Below are positions 8,370 to 17,159 of a stretch of DNA of 32,316 nucleotides, in pieces. Made by a program: the position numbers and the translations under genes. The stretch spans positions 1-32,316 of the forward strand of contig NZ_AKJX01000291.1 in NCBI RefSeq assembly GCF_000276605.1, written 5' to 3'. The DNA is from Acidovorax sp. CF316. GTDB lineage: Bacteria; Pseudomonadota; Gammaproteobacteria; Burkholderiales; Burkholderiaceae_C. Each line of letters begins with the position of its first letter. Position 1 is the first letter of the stretch. The notes under the pieces were generated by a model. It ran no database searches, was not told the DNA's origin, and worked only from the letters and a program-made list of their open reading frames with translations.

Positions 8370-9065
8370 ATGCGCACGAAATTCAGCAAGATGTTGGCGG
8401 CCACCGGACTCGTGACACTCGACCCGGAAGAGCAGACCCAGGACGACCCACCGCCAGAGGCCTATTCGGAACCCGAGCCGGAGCCGGAACCCTCGCCTGC
8501 GCCCGCCGCAGGGCCACAGCCCGTGCTCGCGCCCGAGCAAAGCGTGGTGGCGGAACAAAAGGACTTCGCCGACCTGTACCGCGAGGCCAACGTGCCCGTG
8601 GTGGCCTATACCGCCGAGAAGCTGCTCAAGCTGATGGCGGGGCTGGAAAGCATGCCCATGGAAGTGCGCAAGCAGGCCGTGCGCGCCATGGACGAGGCCG
8701 ATGAGAGCTGGACGGTGGAAGATTCCGTGCTGGACGCGCAACGCAAGGTGAAGGCGTTGGCCGTCGCCAAGCAGAAAATCGCCCAGCAAGTGGCTTCCGC
8801 GCTGCAAAATGCGGACCGGGAGATCGCGGCCATCCAGGCCGAGGAGCAGGACAAGAGCGCCCAGGTGCGCAAGCAGATTGCCGAGCTGACGGCGCTGCTG
8901 GACCGCGGCGTGGCACGTGCCGCGCAGCAGACGGCCGACGTGCGTGCGGCCGCCAGAACGAACCAGGAGGCGGGGGACAGGGAGTCGGCCCGGCTGGATG
9001 CGGAAATGAACCGCCTCGGCCAGGTCGTCATCACGTTCGCCGGTGGTTCACCGATTCAAAAATAA
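8370..9065 (+). CDS. Coiled-coil protein, first gene of the PspA/AAA/ABC cluster
   Basis: I do not recognise a named family. The 231-residue product has a short basic start, then a Pro/Glu-rich low-complexity linker at about residues 27-60 (repeated PEPEPEP). A compact conserved-looking segment follows (about 66-115, beginning DFADLYREANVPVVAY). A long Ala/Gln/Glu-rich coiled coil runs at about 120-215. No signal peptide or membrane helix is evident, so it is likely cytoplasmic. The ATG at 8370 follows AAGGAA with five bases between. The next gene, encoding the OmpA-fused binding protein, starts 13 bp after its stop, which supports one operon. A scaffold or adaptor role beside the ABC transporter and PspA protein is a guess from context. 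Confidence 0.8.
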   Translation: MRTKFSKMLAATGLVTLDPEEQTQDDPPPEAYSEPEPEPEPSPAPAAGPQPVLAPEQSVVAEQKDFADLYREANVPVVAYTAEKLLKLMAGLESMPMEVRKQAVRAMDEADESWTVEDSVLDAQRKVKALAVAKQKIAQQVASALQNADREIAAIQAEEQDKSAQVRKQIAELTALLDRGVARAAQQTADVRAAARTNQEAGDRESARLDAEMNRLGQVVITFAGGSPIQK

Positions 9066-9078
9066 CAGGAGTAGAGCA

Positions 9079-10794
9079 ATGCAACTGACTGGTCTGGGCA
9101 AGGCGCTGATCGCGGTCATCGTCGTGGGGGCTGCCGGTTCCGTTCTGTGGAACATGGGCGGCAAGATGTGGGTGCAGGACAAGCTGGGCAAGACGGAGGC
9201 CTCGCACGAGGTTGCCAACCAAAGCAGCGGGTCGGCGCCTGCCGTGGCGACCGGCAGCAGCGGCAATGCGCCTGCGGCATCGCCTGCGGTGGCCGCGCCC
9301 AAGGGCGGCGCGCTGGGCTCGCCCGGCAACCCGCTCAAGGTCAGCATCGTGAGCTTTCACGGCTATGCGCCGGCCCTGGTGGCCAATGGCAACAGCCTGA
9401 AGACGCAGCCGGGCTCGATCTTCCAGAAGGCGGGGGTGAACGTGGAGTTCATCATCCAGGACGACATCCCCACGCTGACGACCATCTTTGAGAGCAACAC
9501 GGCGCAGTGCGCGTGGCGCACCTCGGACTTCTGGGCGCAGGAGCAGCCCAACCTGATCAACACCAAGCTCGATGGCCGCGCCATCATGATCGTGGACAAC
9601 ACCCAGGGCGCCGACGCGGTGATCGCGCGCGACCCGGATATCAAGCGCATCGAGGACCTGGTGGGCAAGAAGGTGGCGCTGCTCAAGTACACACCCTCGC
9701 ACGGCCTGTTCATCAACGCCATCAACAACTCCAGCCTGAGCGCCAAGCAAAAGGCCAACGTGCTCGACCGCGTGGTCTACATCAACGCCGACGAGGGCAC
9801 GCCCGGCGTGCGCGCGGCGTTTGCCGCAGGCAGCGTGGACGCGGCCGTGCTGTGGGACCCGGACCTGTCGCTGGCCGTCAAGGCCACCCCCGGCGCGCGC
9901 GTGGTGTACTCCACCAAGGTGGCCACCAACCTGATCTACGATGTGATGGTCTGCAACCAGAAGCTGCTGCAGGACCCGGCCAACCAGCCGGCCTTCCAGG
10001 GCTTCGTCAAGGGCTGGATGGATGGCGTGACCGCCGCCCGCGCCAACCCCGCAGGCGCCGCCGAGGCGCTGGTGCGCACCGAGCCCTTCTTCGACCAGCT
10101 GGCCAAGAAGGAAGGCATGCCCTTCATCTCGAGCCTGTTCTCCAACCTGGTGTGGACGGGGCTGGACGACAACGCCCGCATCCTGGGCCTGGCGGGCGAC
10201 ACCAACCACTATGAGCGCGTGTACCGCGAGTTCGACGCGATCTACCGCGCCGCCGGCTCGCTGGCCAACCCGAACTCGCCCGTGGTCTCGCCGCAGAACT
10301 CGTTCGACTACCGCTTCATCAACGCCCTGCTCAAGGACAACCAGGCCGCGCGCGCTGCCGCCGCCAAGCCCGAGTTCACCTTCGACACGGCAGGCATGCA
10401 AAAGGCCGAAGCCCGCCCCGCCGCGCTGACCAAGCCGGTGAGCGTGAACTTCCCCGTGGGCCAGGCCGAGCTGACCAAGAAGGCGCAGGAGGTGATCGAC
10501 ACCCAGGTGGTGCCGTTCATCAACAGCAATGGCTCGGCGTACTTCGAGATCTCGGGCAACACCGACTCGACCGGCAGCGCGCAGGCCAACCAGCGCCTGT
10601 CCAAGGCGCGTGCCGATGCGGTGACCAAGTACGTGGTCACGCAGTGGGAGATTCCGGCCGCGCGCTTCAAGGTGGTGGGCAATGGATCGAACAACCCGAT
10701 CTGCAATGAAGGCAACCCCGGCGCGCTGGAGGTGGACCTGGATACCTGCCGCCAGATGAACCGCGCCACCCGCATCGCCGTGCTGGCACGCTGA
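9079..10794 (+). CDS. Membrane-anchored ABC solute-binding protein fused to an OmpA domain
   Basis: A 571-residue fusion. Residues 5-24 are one uncleaved-looking membrane anchor, and an Ala/Gly/Ser linker follows to about 75. An NMT1/SsuA-like periplasmic binding domain covers about 80-430; it includes VSIVSFHGYAPALVANG and a DPDLSLAVKATPGARVVYST region. An OmpA-like domain fills about 450-571. In that domain D496 (GNTDSTG) and R511 (LSKARADAV) are 15 residues apart, the spacing of the Asp/Arg pair that holds diaminopimelate in OmpA. The protein should therefore be fixed both in the inner membrane and to peptidoglycan, beside its own permease and ATPase. The ATG at 9079 is chosen for the AGGAG at 9067-9071. 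The ligand is unknown; the nitrate/taurine/phosphate labels given to relatives are weak guides. Confidence 0.9.
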   Translation: MQLTGLGKALIAVIVVGAAGSVLWNMGGKMWVQDKLGKTEASHEVANQSSGSAPAVATGSSGNAPAASPAVAAPKGGALGSPGNPLKVSIVSFHGYAPALVANGNSLKTQPGSIFQKAGVNVEFIIQDDIPTLTTIFESNTAQCAWRTSDFWAQEQPNLINTKLDGRAIMIVDNTQGADAVIARDPDIKRIEDLVGKKVALLKYTPSHGLFINAINNSSLSAKQKANVLDRVVYINADEGTPGVRAAFAAGSVDAAVLWDPDLSLAVKATPGARVVYSTKVATNLIYDVMVCNQKLLQDPANQPAFQGFVKGWMDGVTAARANPAGAAEALVRTEPFFDQLAKKEGMPFISSLFSNLVWTGLDDNARILGLAGDTNHYERVYREFDAIYRAAGSLANPNSPVVSPQNSFDYRFINALLKDNQAARAAAAKPEFTFDTAGMQKAEARPAALTKPVSVNFPVGQAELTKKAQEVIDTQVVPFINSNGSAYFEISGNTDSTGSAQANQRLSKARADAVTKYVVTQWEIPAARFKVVGNGSNNPICNEGNPGALEVDLDTCRQMNRATRIAVLAR

Positions 10795-10804
10795 GGGGCC
10801 GGCG

Positions 10805-11608
10805 ATGGCGCAATTCTGGAACCCCAGCCATCCGATCTCGCCCCAGACCCAGCGCATGCTGGGCGTGGGCGCCGTGGTGGTGGTGCTGGTGGCCTGGGCG
10901 CTGGTAAGCGCCTCGGGCCTGGTCAACTCGAACCGGCTGCCTGCACCGTGGGAGGTGGCCATGGCTTTCTCGCGCCTGGCCTGGGACCCGGTGCGCCAGG
11001 AGAGCCTGCTGCTGACCTCGGTGCTGTGGTCCGGCGGGCGGCTGGTGGTGGCCGGCATCCTGGTGATCCTGATCGGCCTGCCCATCGGCATCCTGATGGG
11101 GGCCTCGCCGCGCATCAACGCCACGCTGTCGCCGCTGATCGACCCGTTTCGCTCGGCGCCCATCGTGGCGCTGCTGCCCATCATGGTGATGTGGTTCGGC
11201 ATTGGCGAGGAGATGAAGATCGTCTTCCTGTTCTCGGGTGCGGTGGTCTACCTGATCCCCCTGGTGCGCGATGCGATCCGCTCGGTGCCGCAGTCGTACT
11301 GGATCAGCGCGCGCGACCTGGGCGCCACGCCGTGGGAGTGCATCCGCCGCGCGGTGATCCCCATGGCCATGCCGCGCATCGTGGACGGCATCATCATCGC
11401 CATCTCGGTGATGTGGACCTACATCACCGTGGCCGAGTACGTGAACGCCAAGGAGGGTCTGGGCCAGCTGATCCAGAACGCGCGCCGCTTCTCGGCCATG
11501 GACCAGGTGTTCGCGGGCATCATCACCATCATCGCGCTGGCGCTGATCACGCACCGCGTGATGACCTGGGCCAAACGCAAGATGTTCCCGTGGGAAAGCA
11601 CGGTGTGA
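10805..11608 (+). CDS. ABC transporter permease, SsuC/TauC type
   Basis: A 267-residue inner-membrane permease with about six membrane helices. The cytoplasmic coupling loop (EAA-type motif) reads ARDLGATPWECIRRAVIPMA and is followed by PRIVDG. It belongs to the family that takes solute from NMT1/SsuA-like binding proteins. The start lies 10 bp after the stop of the binding-protein/OmpA gene, and the ATPase gene begins 34 bp after its own stop, so the three make a complete importer. Nothing in the sequence fixes the substrate. Because the partner binding protein is tethered to the wall, a sensing or lipid/wall-related role is conceivable in place of ordinary nutrient uptake. Confidence 0.9.
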   Translation: MAQFWNPSHPISPQTQRMLGVGAVVVVLVAWALVSASGLVNSNRLPAPWEVAMAFSRLAWDPVRQESLLLTSVLWSGGRLVVAGILVILIGLPIGILMGASPRINATLSPLIDPFRSAPIVALLPIMVMWFGIGEEMKIVFLFSGAVVYLIPLVRDAIRSVPQSYWISARDLGATPWECIRRAVIPMAMPRIVDGIIIAISVMWTYITVAEYVNAKEGLGQLIQNARRFSAMDQVFAGIITIIALALITHRVMTWAKRKMFPWESTV

Positions 11609-11642
11609 ACGCCCTGAGAACCCCGACAACCACAAGCCAAGC

Positions 11643-12479
11643 ATGACATCGAGCACTGTGAGCATTTCCATCCAGATGACCGGCATCGTGCAGGAGTACC
11701 CTGCCGCCAACGGCCGGGGCGTGCTGCGCGTGATCGACGGCATCGACCTGCACCTGGAGAACCCGAGCATCAACATGCTGCTGGGCCCCTCGGGCTGCGG
11801 CAAGTCCACGCTGATGCGCATGATGGGCGGGGTGCGCCCGTTCAACGTGAAGACGCCGACCATCGGCCGGGTAGCGATCGATGGCAAGGAGTGCCTGGAC
11901 CAGCACGACGACGCCGTGACCGTGTTCCAGCAGTACGCCAACCGCCCCGACCTGACGGTGTGGGACAACGTGGCCTTTCCGTTCACGCTCAAGCTCTGGA
12001 AGGGGCGCATCAGCCAGGCCGAGATCAAGGAGCGCGTGGACACCATCCTCGCCGCCGTGGGCCTGGCCGACAAGAAGGCCATGCGCCCGGCGCAGCTCTC
12101 GGGCGGGCAGAACCAGCGCGTGGCGCTTGCGCGCGCCCTGGTGCTGCGCCCGCGCATTTTGCTGATGGACGAGCCCTTCGGCGCGCTCGACCCGCAGACG
12201 CGCGAGGAGATGCAGCGCCTGCTGCTGTCACTGTGCAAGGCCAACCCCTGCCTGGTGGTGTTCGTCACGCACGACGTGAGCGAGGCCCTGGCACTGGGCG
12301 ACCGGGTGATCGTGCTCTCGCCCCAGCCCGCGAAGATCGCCGATGACTTCGTGATCCATGCCGAGCACCCGCGCTCGGAGGCCTGGGCGCGCTCGACCGA
12401 GACCCTGCGCATGCAGGACCGCATCCTCACGTCGCTGCGCGACGCGAAGGGCCATGGCCAGATCACGCTGAGCGTATGA
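11643..12479 (+). CDS. ABC transporter ATP-binding protein, SsuB/TauB type
   Basis: A 278-residue cytoplasmic ATPase. Walker A is GPSGCGKST with K54, the signature LSGGQNQR starts at L152, Walker B ends in D176-E177 ([11 protein letters not shown]), and the switch His follows in VTHDVSEA. All catalytic residues are present, so it should hydrolyse ATP. It pairs with the permease just upstream. Its last codons overlap the next gene by ATGA (12476-12479), implying translational coupling with the two-TM coiled-coil protein. I see no strong Shine-Dalgarno before the ATG at 11643, but the alternative starts would cut into the nucleotide-binding domain. Confidence 0.92.
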   Translation: MTSSTVSISIQMTGIVQEYPAANGRGVLRVIDGIDLHLENPSINMLLGPSGCGKSTLMRMMGGVRPFNVKTPTIGRVAIDGKECLDQHDDAVTVFQQYANRPDLTVWDNVAFPFTLKLWKGRISQAEIKERVDTILAAVGLADKKAMRPAQLSGGQNQRVALARALVLRPRILLMDEPFGALDPQTREEMQRLLLSLCKANPCLVVFVTHDVSEALALGDRVIVLSPQPAKIADDFVIHAEHPRSEAWARSTETLRMQDRILTSLRDAKGHGQITLSV

Positions 12480-13366
12480 AATTCGCCCCGGGCGAACGGG
12501 AAGAGCCCCCCTATATCCAGGAGTTCCTGACCGGCAAGTGGAACGTCACGGCCTCGCTGGGCGCGGCGGCGCTGGCGGTGCTGGCCTCCTTTCCCTACGG
12601 GCTGCCGGGCTTCATCTTCGTGGGCACGGCCTATGCGGCCGTGGAGGGGCTGGCCCTGCTGTACGTGCCGGGGATGTCCACCTTCCGCTACGCGGTGCGC
12701 CGCAAGTACGCCACGCTGCGCTACCAGGCGCAGGTGGACAGCCTGCTCAAGGAACTGGGCGACCGCAATGAGTGCGACCCCAGCTCCAAGCGCATGCGCG
12801 TGTACCTGCAGACGCTGGACCGCATCGACGCACTGGAGCGCATGGTCAAGGCCCGCACCTGCGCGCTGAGCGTGGAGGACATCGACCGCCTCAAGGACGT
12901 GACGCGCGACTACCTGGCGCGCTGGCTGGCCATCGTGAGCGCCAACGAGCGCCAGAGCCAGCTGAGCAAGCGGGAGATTGCCGACCGCCTGCGCAGCGTG
13001 GAGGACCAACTGGCCGCCACCACCGACGAGCGCGAGCGCCGCCAGCTGCTGCAGGCGAAGAAGGACTACCAGCGCCTGCTGGAGAGCAGCAGCCGCCTGA
13101 GCAGCCGCATGTTCGCCATCGAGGCGGCCATGGTGTCCATGCCGGACATCATCGAAGAGGTGTTCCAGCAGGCCGTCTCGATGCCCATGGCCAGCGATGC
13201 CTCGGCCCGGCTGCGCGAGAGCGTGGACCGCCTGGCCATCGAAGAGAACCTGGAAGCCGACATCAGCGAGGAGCTGGACACCATTGGCGTCCACGTTCCG
13301 AGCCCCGCTGCAGCGAAAGCCAGCGCATCCCCCGCTCCGCGCCCCGTAGCGCAAGCCATGAAATGA
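12476..13366 (+). CDS. Two-TM coiled-coil membrane protein
   Basis: I do not recognise a family with certainty. The 296-residue protein has a short charged N-terminus, two membrane helices (about 24-40 and 43-63) joined by a tight turn, and then a long cytoplasmic helical part to about 270. That part is rich in Arg/Glu/Leu with coiled-coil periodicity (especially about 155-215), and it ends in an Ala/Pro-rich tail. The layout, an N-terminal membrane hairpin plus a cytoplasmic coiled coil, recalls XpaC-type proteins, but I cannot show homology. The start overlaps the stop of the ABC ATPase (ATGA), and the next gene overlaps its own stop in the same way. It is a candidate membrane docking partner for the PspA-like protein. 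Confidence 0.82.
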   Translation: MKFAPGEREEPPYIQEFLTGKWNVTASLGAAALAVLASFPYGLPGFIFVGTAYAAVEGLALLYVPGMSTFRYAVRRKYATLRYQAQVDSLLKELGDRNECDPSSKRMRVYLQTLDRIDALERMVKARTCALSVEDIDRLKDVTRDYLARWLAIVSANERQSQLSKREIADRLRSVEDQLAATTDERERRQLLQAKKDYQRLLESSSRLSSRMFAIEAAMVSMPDIIEEVFQQAVSMPMASDASARLRESVDRLAIEENLEADISEELDTIGVHVPSPAAAKASASPAPRPVAQAMK

Positions 13367-14229
13367 GCCCCTCCATGACGACCAACACGGTACAGAAATC
13401 GCACCTGCAGACCCTCGTCGATTTCGACGAGTACACGCGCCTGATGGAGGCTGCGCTCAAGGCCGCCATCGTTTCCGACGAGCCGGGCAGGCTGGTGCGC
13501 TTTTTCGCGCGCTACATCGCCTGGAACGGCTACTTCGGCTGCAGCGTGGCCTCGCTCGCGGGCAAGATCGGCTGCGCGCGCCACCTGTTCACCGACCCGG
13601 CCGAGCCCTTTTTGCCCGCGGCCGACCGCAATGTGCTGGTGGCCAGCTACATCTTCGATGCGGCGCGCGACGAGTTCGACGACCACTCCACGCGCGCCCG
13701 CGACCCGCACCGCAACCTGGCGCAGGCCTTCCTCAAGGGCATTGTGCAGACCACGCTGCCGGGCGCCGACATGGCCACGGTGAACGCGCTGGCGGCCGAG
13801 CCCGCCTGGCTCAAGCTGCTGAACCAGGGCGTGCTGCGCGGCTACGGCGGCGGGCAGGAAGACACACTGGAGGCCATCTTCCACGCCATGGGCTACCACC
13901 TGGGCAGCGAGCTGCTGGCCGACCGCGAGTTCACCGTGATCGGCGCCACGCTGCGCGAGGCTGGCGGCGGCTTGGCCGAGCGCCTGTTCCACACCGAGGT
14001 GGACATCGGTGGCACCCAGCACAAGGCCCTGTCCTGGGTGGGCATCCACTCGGGCGAGGGCGGCGCCGTGGAGGCCGACCATTTCGAGTGGGCCACCCAG
14101 GGGGTGAATGCCGCCTTTGCGTACATCCCCCCCGCCCAGCATGCCGCCATGCTGGCCCAGGTGGAGCAGGGCTTCGTCGCCTTCGCCCAAGACCACCGCA
14201 CCTTCTTCGACAACGTCAACAACAGCTAA
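13363..14229 (+). CDS. Unrecognised alpha-helical protein in the PspA cluster
   Basis: A 288-residue soluble protein with no signal peptide or membrane helix. The ATG at 13363 overlaps the previous stop (ATGA); an in-frame ATG at 13375 is an alternative start. The composition is helical, with spaced His/Glu/Asp clusters: DEFDDHST and DPHRNLAQAFLKG around 103-130, FHAMGYHLGSELLADREF around 170-190, and EADHFEWATQGVNAAF around 230-247. This pattern loosely recalls heme-oxygenase-like or diiron helical-bundle proteins (HO-like fold), but I cannot establish that by eye. It lies immediately before the PspA-like gene (16 bp) and so probably belongs to the same functional unit. Function unknown. Confidence 0.8.
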   Translation: MSPSMTTNTVQKSHLQTLVDFDEYTRLMEAALKAAIVSDEPGRLVRFFARYIAWNGYFGCSVASLAGKIGCARHLFTDPAEPFLPAADRNVLVASYIFDAARDEFDDHSTRARDPHRNLAQAFLKGIVQTTLPGADMATVNALAAEPAWLKLLNQGVLRGYGGGQEDTLEAIFHAMGYHLGSELLADREFTVIGATLREAGGGLAERLFHTEVDIGGTQHKALSWVGIHSGEGGAVEADHFEWATQGVNAAFAYIPPAQHAAMLAQVEQGFVAFAQDHRTFFDNVNNS

Positions 14230-14245
14230 GCAAGGAACCTGCACC

Positions 14246-14950
14246 ATGGCTTCTTCCAACTTCCTCGGCCGCCTGAGCAACCTGTTCACCGGCTTCCTCT
14301 CGCTGTTCGTCTCGGGCATCGAAAAGAACAACCCCGAGATCGCGTACGAGAACTCGATCAACAGCATGAAGGCCAACTACGACCGCCTGAAGAAGGCGGC
14401 GGGCGCCATCATCCGCCAGCGCGACGACGTGACCACGCGCCTGCACAACGCCAAGCAGAAGCAAGCCCAGCTCGAAGCCAACCTGCAACAGGCCATGGAC
14501 ACCAACCAGGACGACCTGGCGGTGAGCATCCTGCAGATGAAGAATGACAACGACCAGTCGGTGACCGAGCTCACGGCCGAGGCCGAGACGGCCATGGCCG
14601 AGGCCGAGAAGATCAAGGACGCGCTGCTGGAGATGAAGAGCGAGATCAAGCGCGTGGAGGACGAGCGCGACCGCAACCTGGCCAAGCTGGCCGGCGCCAA
14701 GGCCAAGATCCAGATCCACAGCCAGCTCGAAGGCCTGTCGGTGGATGCCGAGATCCGCGCGCTGGACAATGTGCGCGGCCACATCGCCAACGTGATCTCC
14801 GAAGCCAACCTGGGTGACGAGCTGCGCGGCGCCGACCTGGACGTGCGCATGAAGGGCCTGCAAAAGGGCGCCTCGCGCGCCACGGCCGAAGCGCAGCTGG
14901 CCCAGCTCAAGGCCGCCCGCGCGCAAGGTGCTGGCGCCAAGCAGATGTAA
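14246..14950 (+). CDS. PspA/IM30 (ESCRT-III-like) family protein
   Basis: A 234-residue protein that is almost entirely helical. An amphipathic, hydrophobic-rich N-terminal helix (NFLGRLSNLFTGFLSLFVSG) fits the membrane-binding helix of PspA/Vipp1. A long coiled-coil hairpin follows (about 30-160, with the family's Glu/Lys/Gln-rich heptads), then shorter C-terminal helices. PspA/IM30 proteins polymerise on the inner membrane and stabilise or remodel it under stress. No pspF, pspB or pspC homologue is present, so this is not the enterobacterial phage-shock operon. The gene sits between the unknown helical protein and an AAA ATPase (48 bp downstream), an arrangement that suggests ATP-driven remodelling of the PspA polymer. 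The start follows CAAGGAAC. Confidence 0.9.
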   Translation: MASSNFLGRLSNLFTGFLSLFVSGIEKNNPEIAYENSINSMKANYDRLKKAAGAIIRQRDDVTTRLHNAKQKQAQLEANLQQAMDTNQDDLAVSILQMKNDNDQSVTELTAEAETAMAEAEKIKDALLEMKSEIKRVEDERDRNLAKLAGAKAKIQIHSQLEGLSVDAEIRALDNVRGHIANVISEANLGDELRGADLDVRMKGLQKGASRATAEAQLAQLKAARAQGAGAKQM

Positions 14951-14998
14951 GCCCAAAGACCACCAGAGCAGCACGCCTGCCACCGCCCGAGGAATCCC

Positions 14999-16831
14999 GT
15001 GAGCACACCCTCCCCTTCCGCAACGACCGCGACGCCTGCCACGCCTGCCTGGGTCGACACGGTGCGCCGGCGCTACCTGGGCGGCGATGCCTCGGTCTTT
15101 GTGCTGTACCGCAACATCTACGACCGCATCCTGCTGGATGGCAAGTTCGTGGAGCTGGAGCAGTACCTGTTCCGCTCGCTGCTGGAGGGCAAGAAGAAGC
15201 GCGTGCTCTCGCACAGCATCGCCTCGGGCACGCAGGCCCTGGCGGGCCGGGCCTTCGATGCCGAGGCCGAGCCGCTCGACGGCATCGAGCAGGCACTGAC
15301 GCACGAGAGCGGCACGGCCGTAGTGATCCACTACGCGGGCTCGCTGTTCCCGGCGGGCGACCCGTCGATGATGACCATGCAGGACCGCCAGGCGATCGCC
15401 AAGCTGCACCGCTGGTCGCTGGACCCGCAGATCGGCGACAGCGACAACGTGGTGTTTTTGCTGGTCGAATCGCTGACCGAGCTGAACGCGCAGATCCTGT
15501 CGAACCCGCGCATCGCCACCGTCGAGATCCCCATGCCCGGCCAGGCTGAGCGCGAGACCACTATCCGCATGGCCGATGCCTCGCTCGATGCGGGCCAGGT
15601 CACGCGGCTGGCGCAGCAGGCCTCGGGCCTGCGCCTGGTGCAGCTGTTCGGGCTGCTGGGCAACGACAGCAAGGCACCCGCGCCCAACGATGCCGAGCGC
15701 GAGGCGCTGATCCGCGAGCTGATTGCGGGCACCGAGGACGCCGAGGCACGCGCCAAGCAGCTGACCAAGCTCACCAGCGGCCAGACCAACGAGCAGATCC
15801 GCCACCTGCTGCAGCCGGGCAGCAAGGCACCGGCCAAGGGCAATGCCTTCGAGGAGATCGCGGCGCTGCTGCGCACGCGCAAGCGCGAGCTGGTGACGCA
15901 GGAGTGCTTTGGCCTGATCGAGTTCGTCGAGCCCAAGATGGGCCTGGAGGGCGTGGGTGGCATGACCATGGTCAAGGCCGAGCTGGCCGCCATTGCCGCC
16001 GCCGTGCGCTCGGGCAACGTGGCGCGCATCCCCATGGGCATCCTGGTGGTGGGGCCCATGGGCTCGGGCAAGACCTTCGTGACCAAGGCCTTCGTGCGCG
16101 AGGCCGGGATACCGGCGGTGATGCTCAAGAACATCCGCTCCAAGTGGGTGGGCGCGACCGAAAGCAACCTGGAGAAGGTGCTGGCCATGGTCAAGGCCAT
16201 GGGGCCGATCGCGCTGATCATCGACGAGGGCGACCGCAGCCTGGGCGGCGAAGGCGACGAGGACGGCGGCACGTCGTCGCGCGTCACGGCGCGGCTCAAG
16301 GAGTTCATGTCGGACACCGACAACCGCGGCCAGGTGCTGTTCATCATGATGACCAACCGGCCCGACAAGCTCGATGCCGACATGAAGCGGCCCGGCCGCT
16401 TCGACACCAAGATTCCGCTGTTCTTCCCCGAGAACGGGGCGGAGCGCGCGAACATCGTGCGCGTGATCCTCAAGCGCTTTGGCAAGGCAGTCGAGGAGCC
16501 GGTGCCGCAGGATGACGACGATGGCATCGGCGAAGGCTGGATGGAGGCGGCGCTGGAAGACACGGAGTTCTCCAACGCCGAGCTGGAGGCGCTGACCCTG
16601 CTGTCCATCGACCTGGCCGAGCGCGGTGATGGCCGGCTCACGCGCGAGGTGTTCTTGCAGGCCGCAGTGGACTACATGCCCACGCGCGACACGCTGATGA
16701 TCGAGTACATGGAGCTCTTGGCCATCTCCGAGGCCTCGCGCCGCAGCCTGCTGCCCGAGAAGTTCAAGCACCGCACCACCGACGAACTGCATGCCGAGAT
16801 GAAGCGCGTGCGCAGCCAGTTGCGCCTGTGA
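14999..16831 (+). CDS. AAA ATPase with degenerate N-terminal AAA-like module
   Basis: A 610-residue cytoplasmic ATPase. The C-terminal half is a classical AAA domain. It has Walker A GPMGSGKT with K358, Walker B ending in D409-E410, sensor-1 N453 in MMTNRP, and a second-region-of-homology stretch [10 protein letters not shown] carrying the arginine-finger positions. The N-terminal half (about 20-215) has the outline of a second AAA fold: a Walker-B-like strand VVIHYAG, and a sensor-like [13 protein letters not shown] strand followed by a VEIPMP strand. It lacks a P-loop, so it looks like an inactive first module. The GTG at 14999 follows GAGGAA. Directly downstream of the PspA-like gene, it is the obvious candidate motor for that polymer, as Vps4 is for ESCRT-III. 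The next gene starts 10 bp later. Confidence 0.9.
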   Translation: MSTPSPSATTATPATPAWVDTVRRRYLGGDASVFVLYRNIYDRILLDGKFVELEQYLFRSLLEGKKKRVLSHSIASGTQALAGRAFDAEAEPLDGIEQALTHESGTAVVIHYAGSLFPAGDPSMMTMQDRQAIAKLHRWSLDPQIGDSDNVVFLLVESLTELNAQILSNPRIATVEIPMPGQAERETTIRMADASLDAGQVTRLAQQASGLRLVQLFGLLGNDSKAPAPNDAEREALIRELIAGTEDAEARAKQLTKLTSGQTNEQIRHLLQPGSKAPAKGNAFEEIAALLRTRKRELVTQECFGLIEFVEPKMGLEGVGGMTMVKAELAAIAAAVRSGNVARIPMGILVVGPMGSGKTFVTKAFVREAGIPAVMLKNIRSKWVGATESNLEKVLAMVKAMGPIALIIDEGDRSLGGEGDEDGGTSSRVTARLKEFMSDTDNRGQVLFIMMTNRPDKLDADMKRPGRFDTKIPLFFPENGAERANIVRVILKRFGKAVEEPVPQDDDDGIGEGWMEAALEDTEFSNAELEALTLLSIDLAERGDGRLTREVFLQAAVDYMPTRDTLMIEYMELLAISEASRRSLLPEKFKHRTTDELHAEMKRVRSQLRL

Positions 16832-16841
16832 AGGCCAGGCC

Positions 16842-17159
16842 ATGAACAGCGGCAGCGACGACGTCAACGCCCTGGCCCGCGACCAAGTGCGCAGGGCCCT
16901 GACCGCCGCGAAGAACGACAAGCGCTGGGGCTGGCAGGAGGTGTCGGAGCTGCTCACCGAGCTGGGCATCGACCAGACCCCGAACAACCTGACCACCAAG
17001 CAGAGCCGGGGCGCCTTCAAGGCGTCCGACTTTCTGCTGCTGCTGCGCAGCATGGGCGTGACGCAGCTGGACCTGTCCACGCTGGAGATCCCCGGCCTGG
17101 CGCCGGCCACCCGCAAGGTGGAGGCCAACAAAAAGGCACGACTGACCAAACCTGGATAG
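16842..17159 (+). CDS. Small DUF6471-like protein ending the cluster
   Basis: A 105-residue protein. Residues about 10-75 resemble DUF6471: an N-terminal helix, a WGWQEVSELLTELGI helix, a short NNLTTKQSRG turn and a FKASDFLLLLRSMGV helix. The domain looks like a small helix-turn-helix-type fold and is usually of unknown function; DNA binding is possible. The tail is Lys-rich. It begins 10 bp after the AAA ATPase stop, so it is the last gene of the operon and could be its autoregulator. That is inference. About 240 bp without a gene follow before malic enzyme. Confidence 0.72.
   Translation: MNSGSDDVNALARDQVRRALTAAKNDKRWGWQEVSELLTELGIDQTPNNLTTKQSRGAFKASDFLLLLRSMGVTQLDLSTLEIPGLAPATRKVEANKKARLTKPG

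Noticed and set aside
14246..14950. Classical phage-shock operon (pspF, pspB, pspC)
   Set aside because: None of those partner genes is present; only a PspA/IM30 homologue with other neighbours.
14216..17149. Very long minus-strand frame (977 codons) across the PspA and AAA genes
   Set aside because: It spans three plus-strand genes with clear domains; the composition is that of an antisense shadow.
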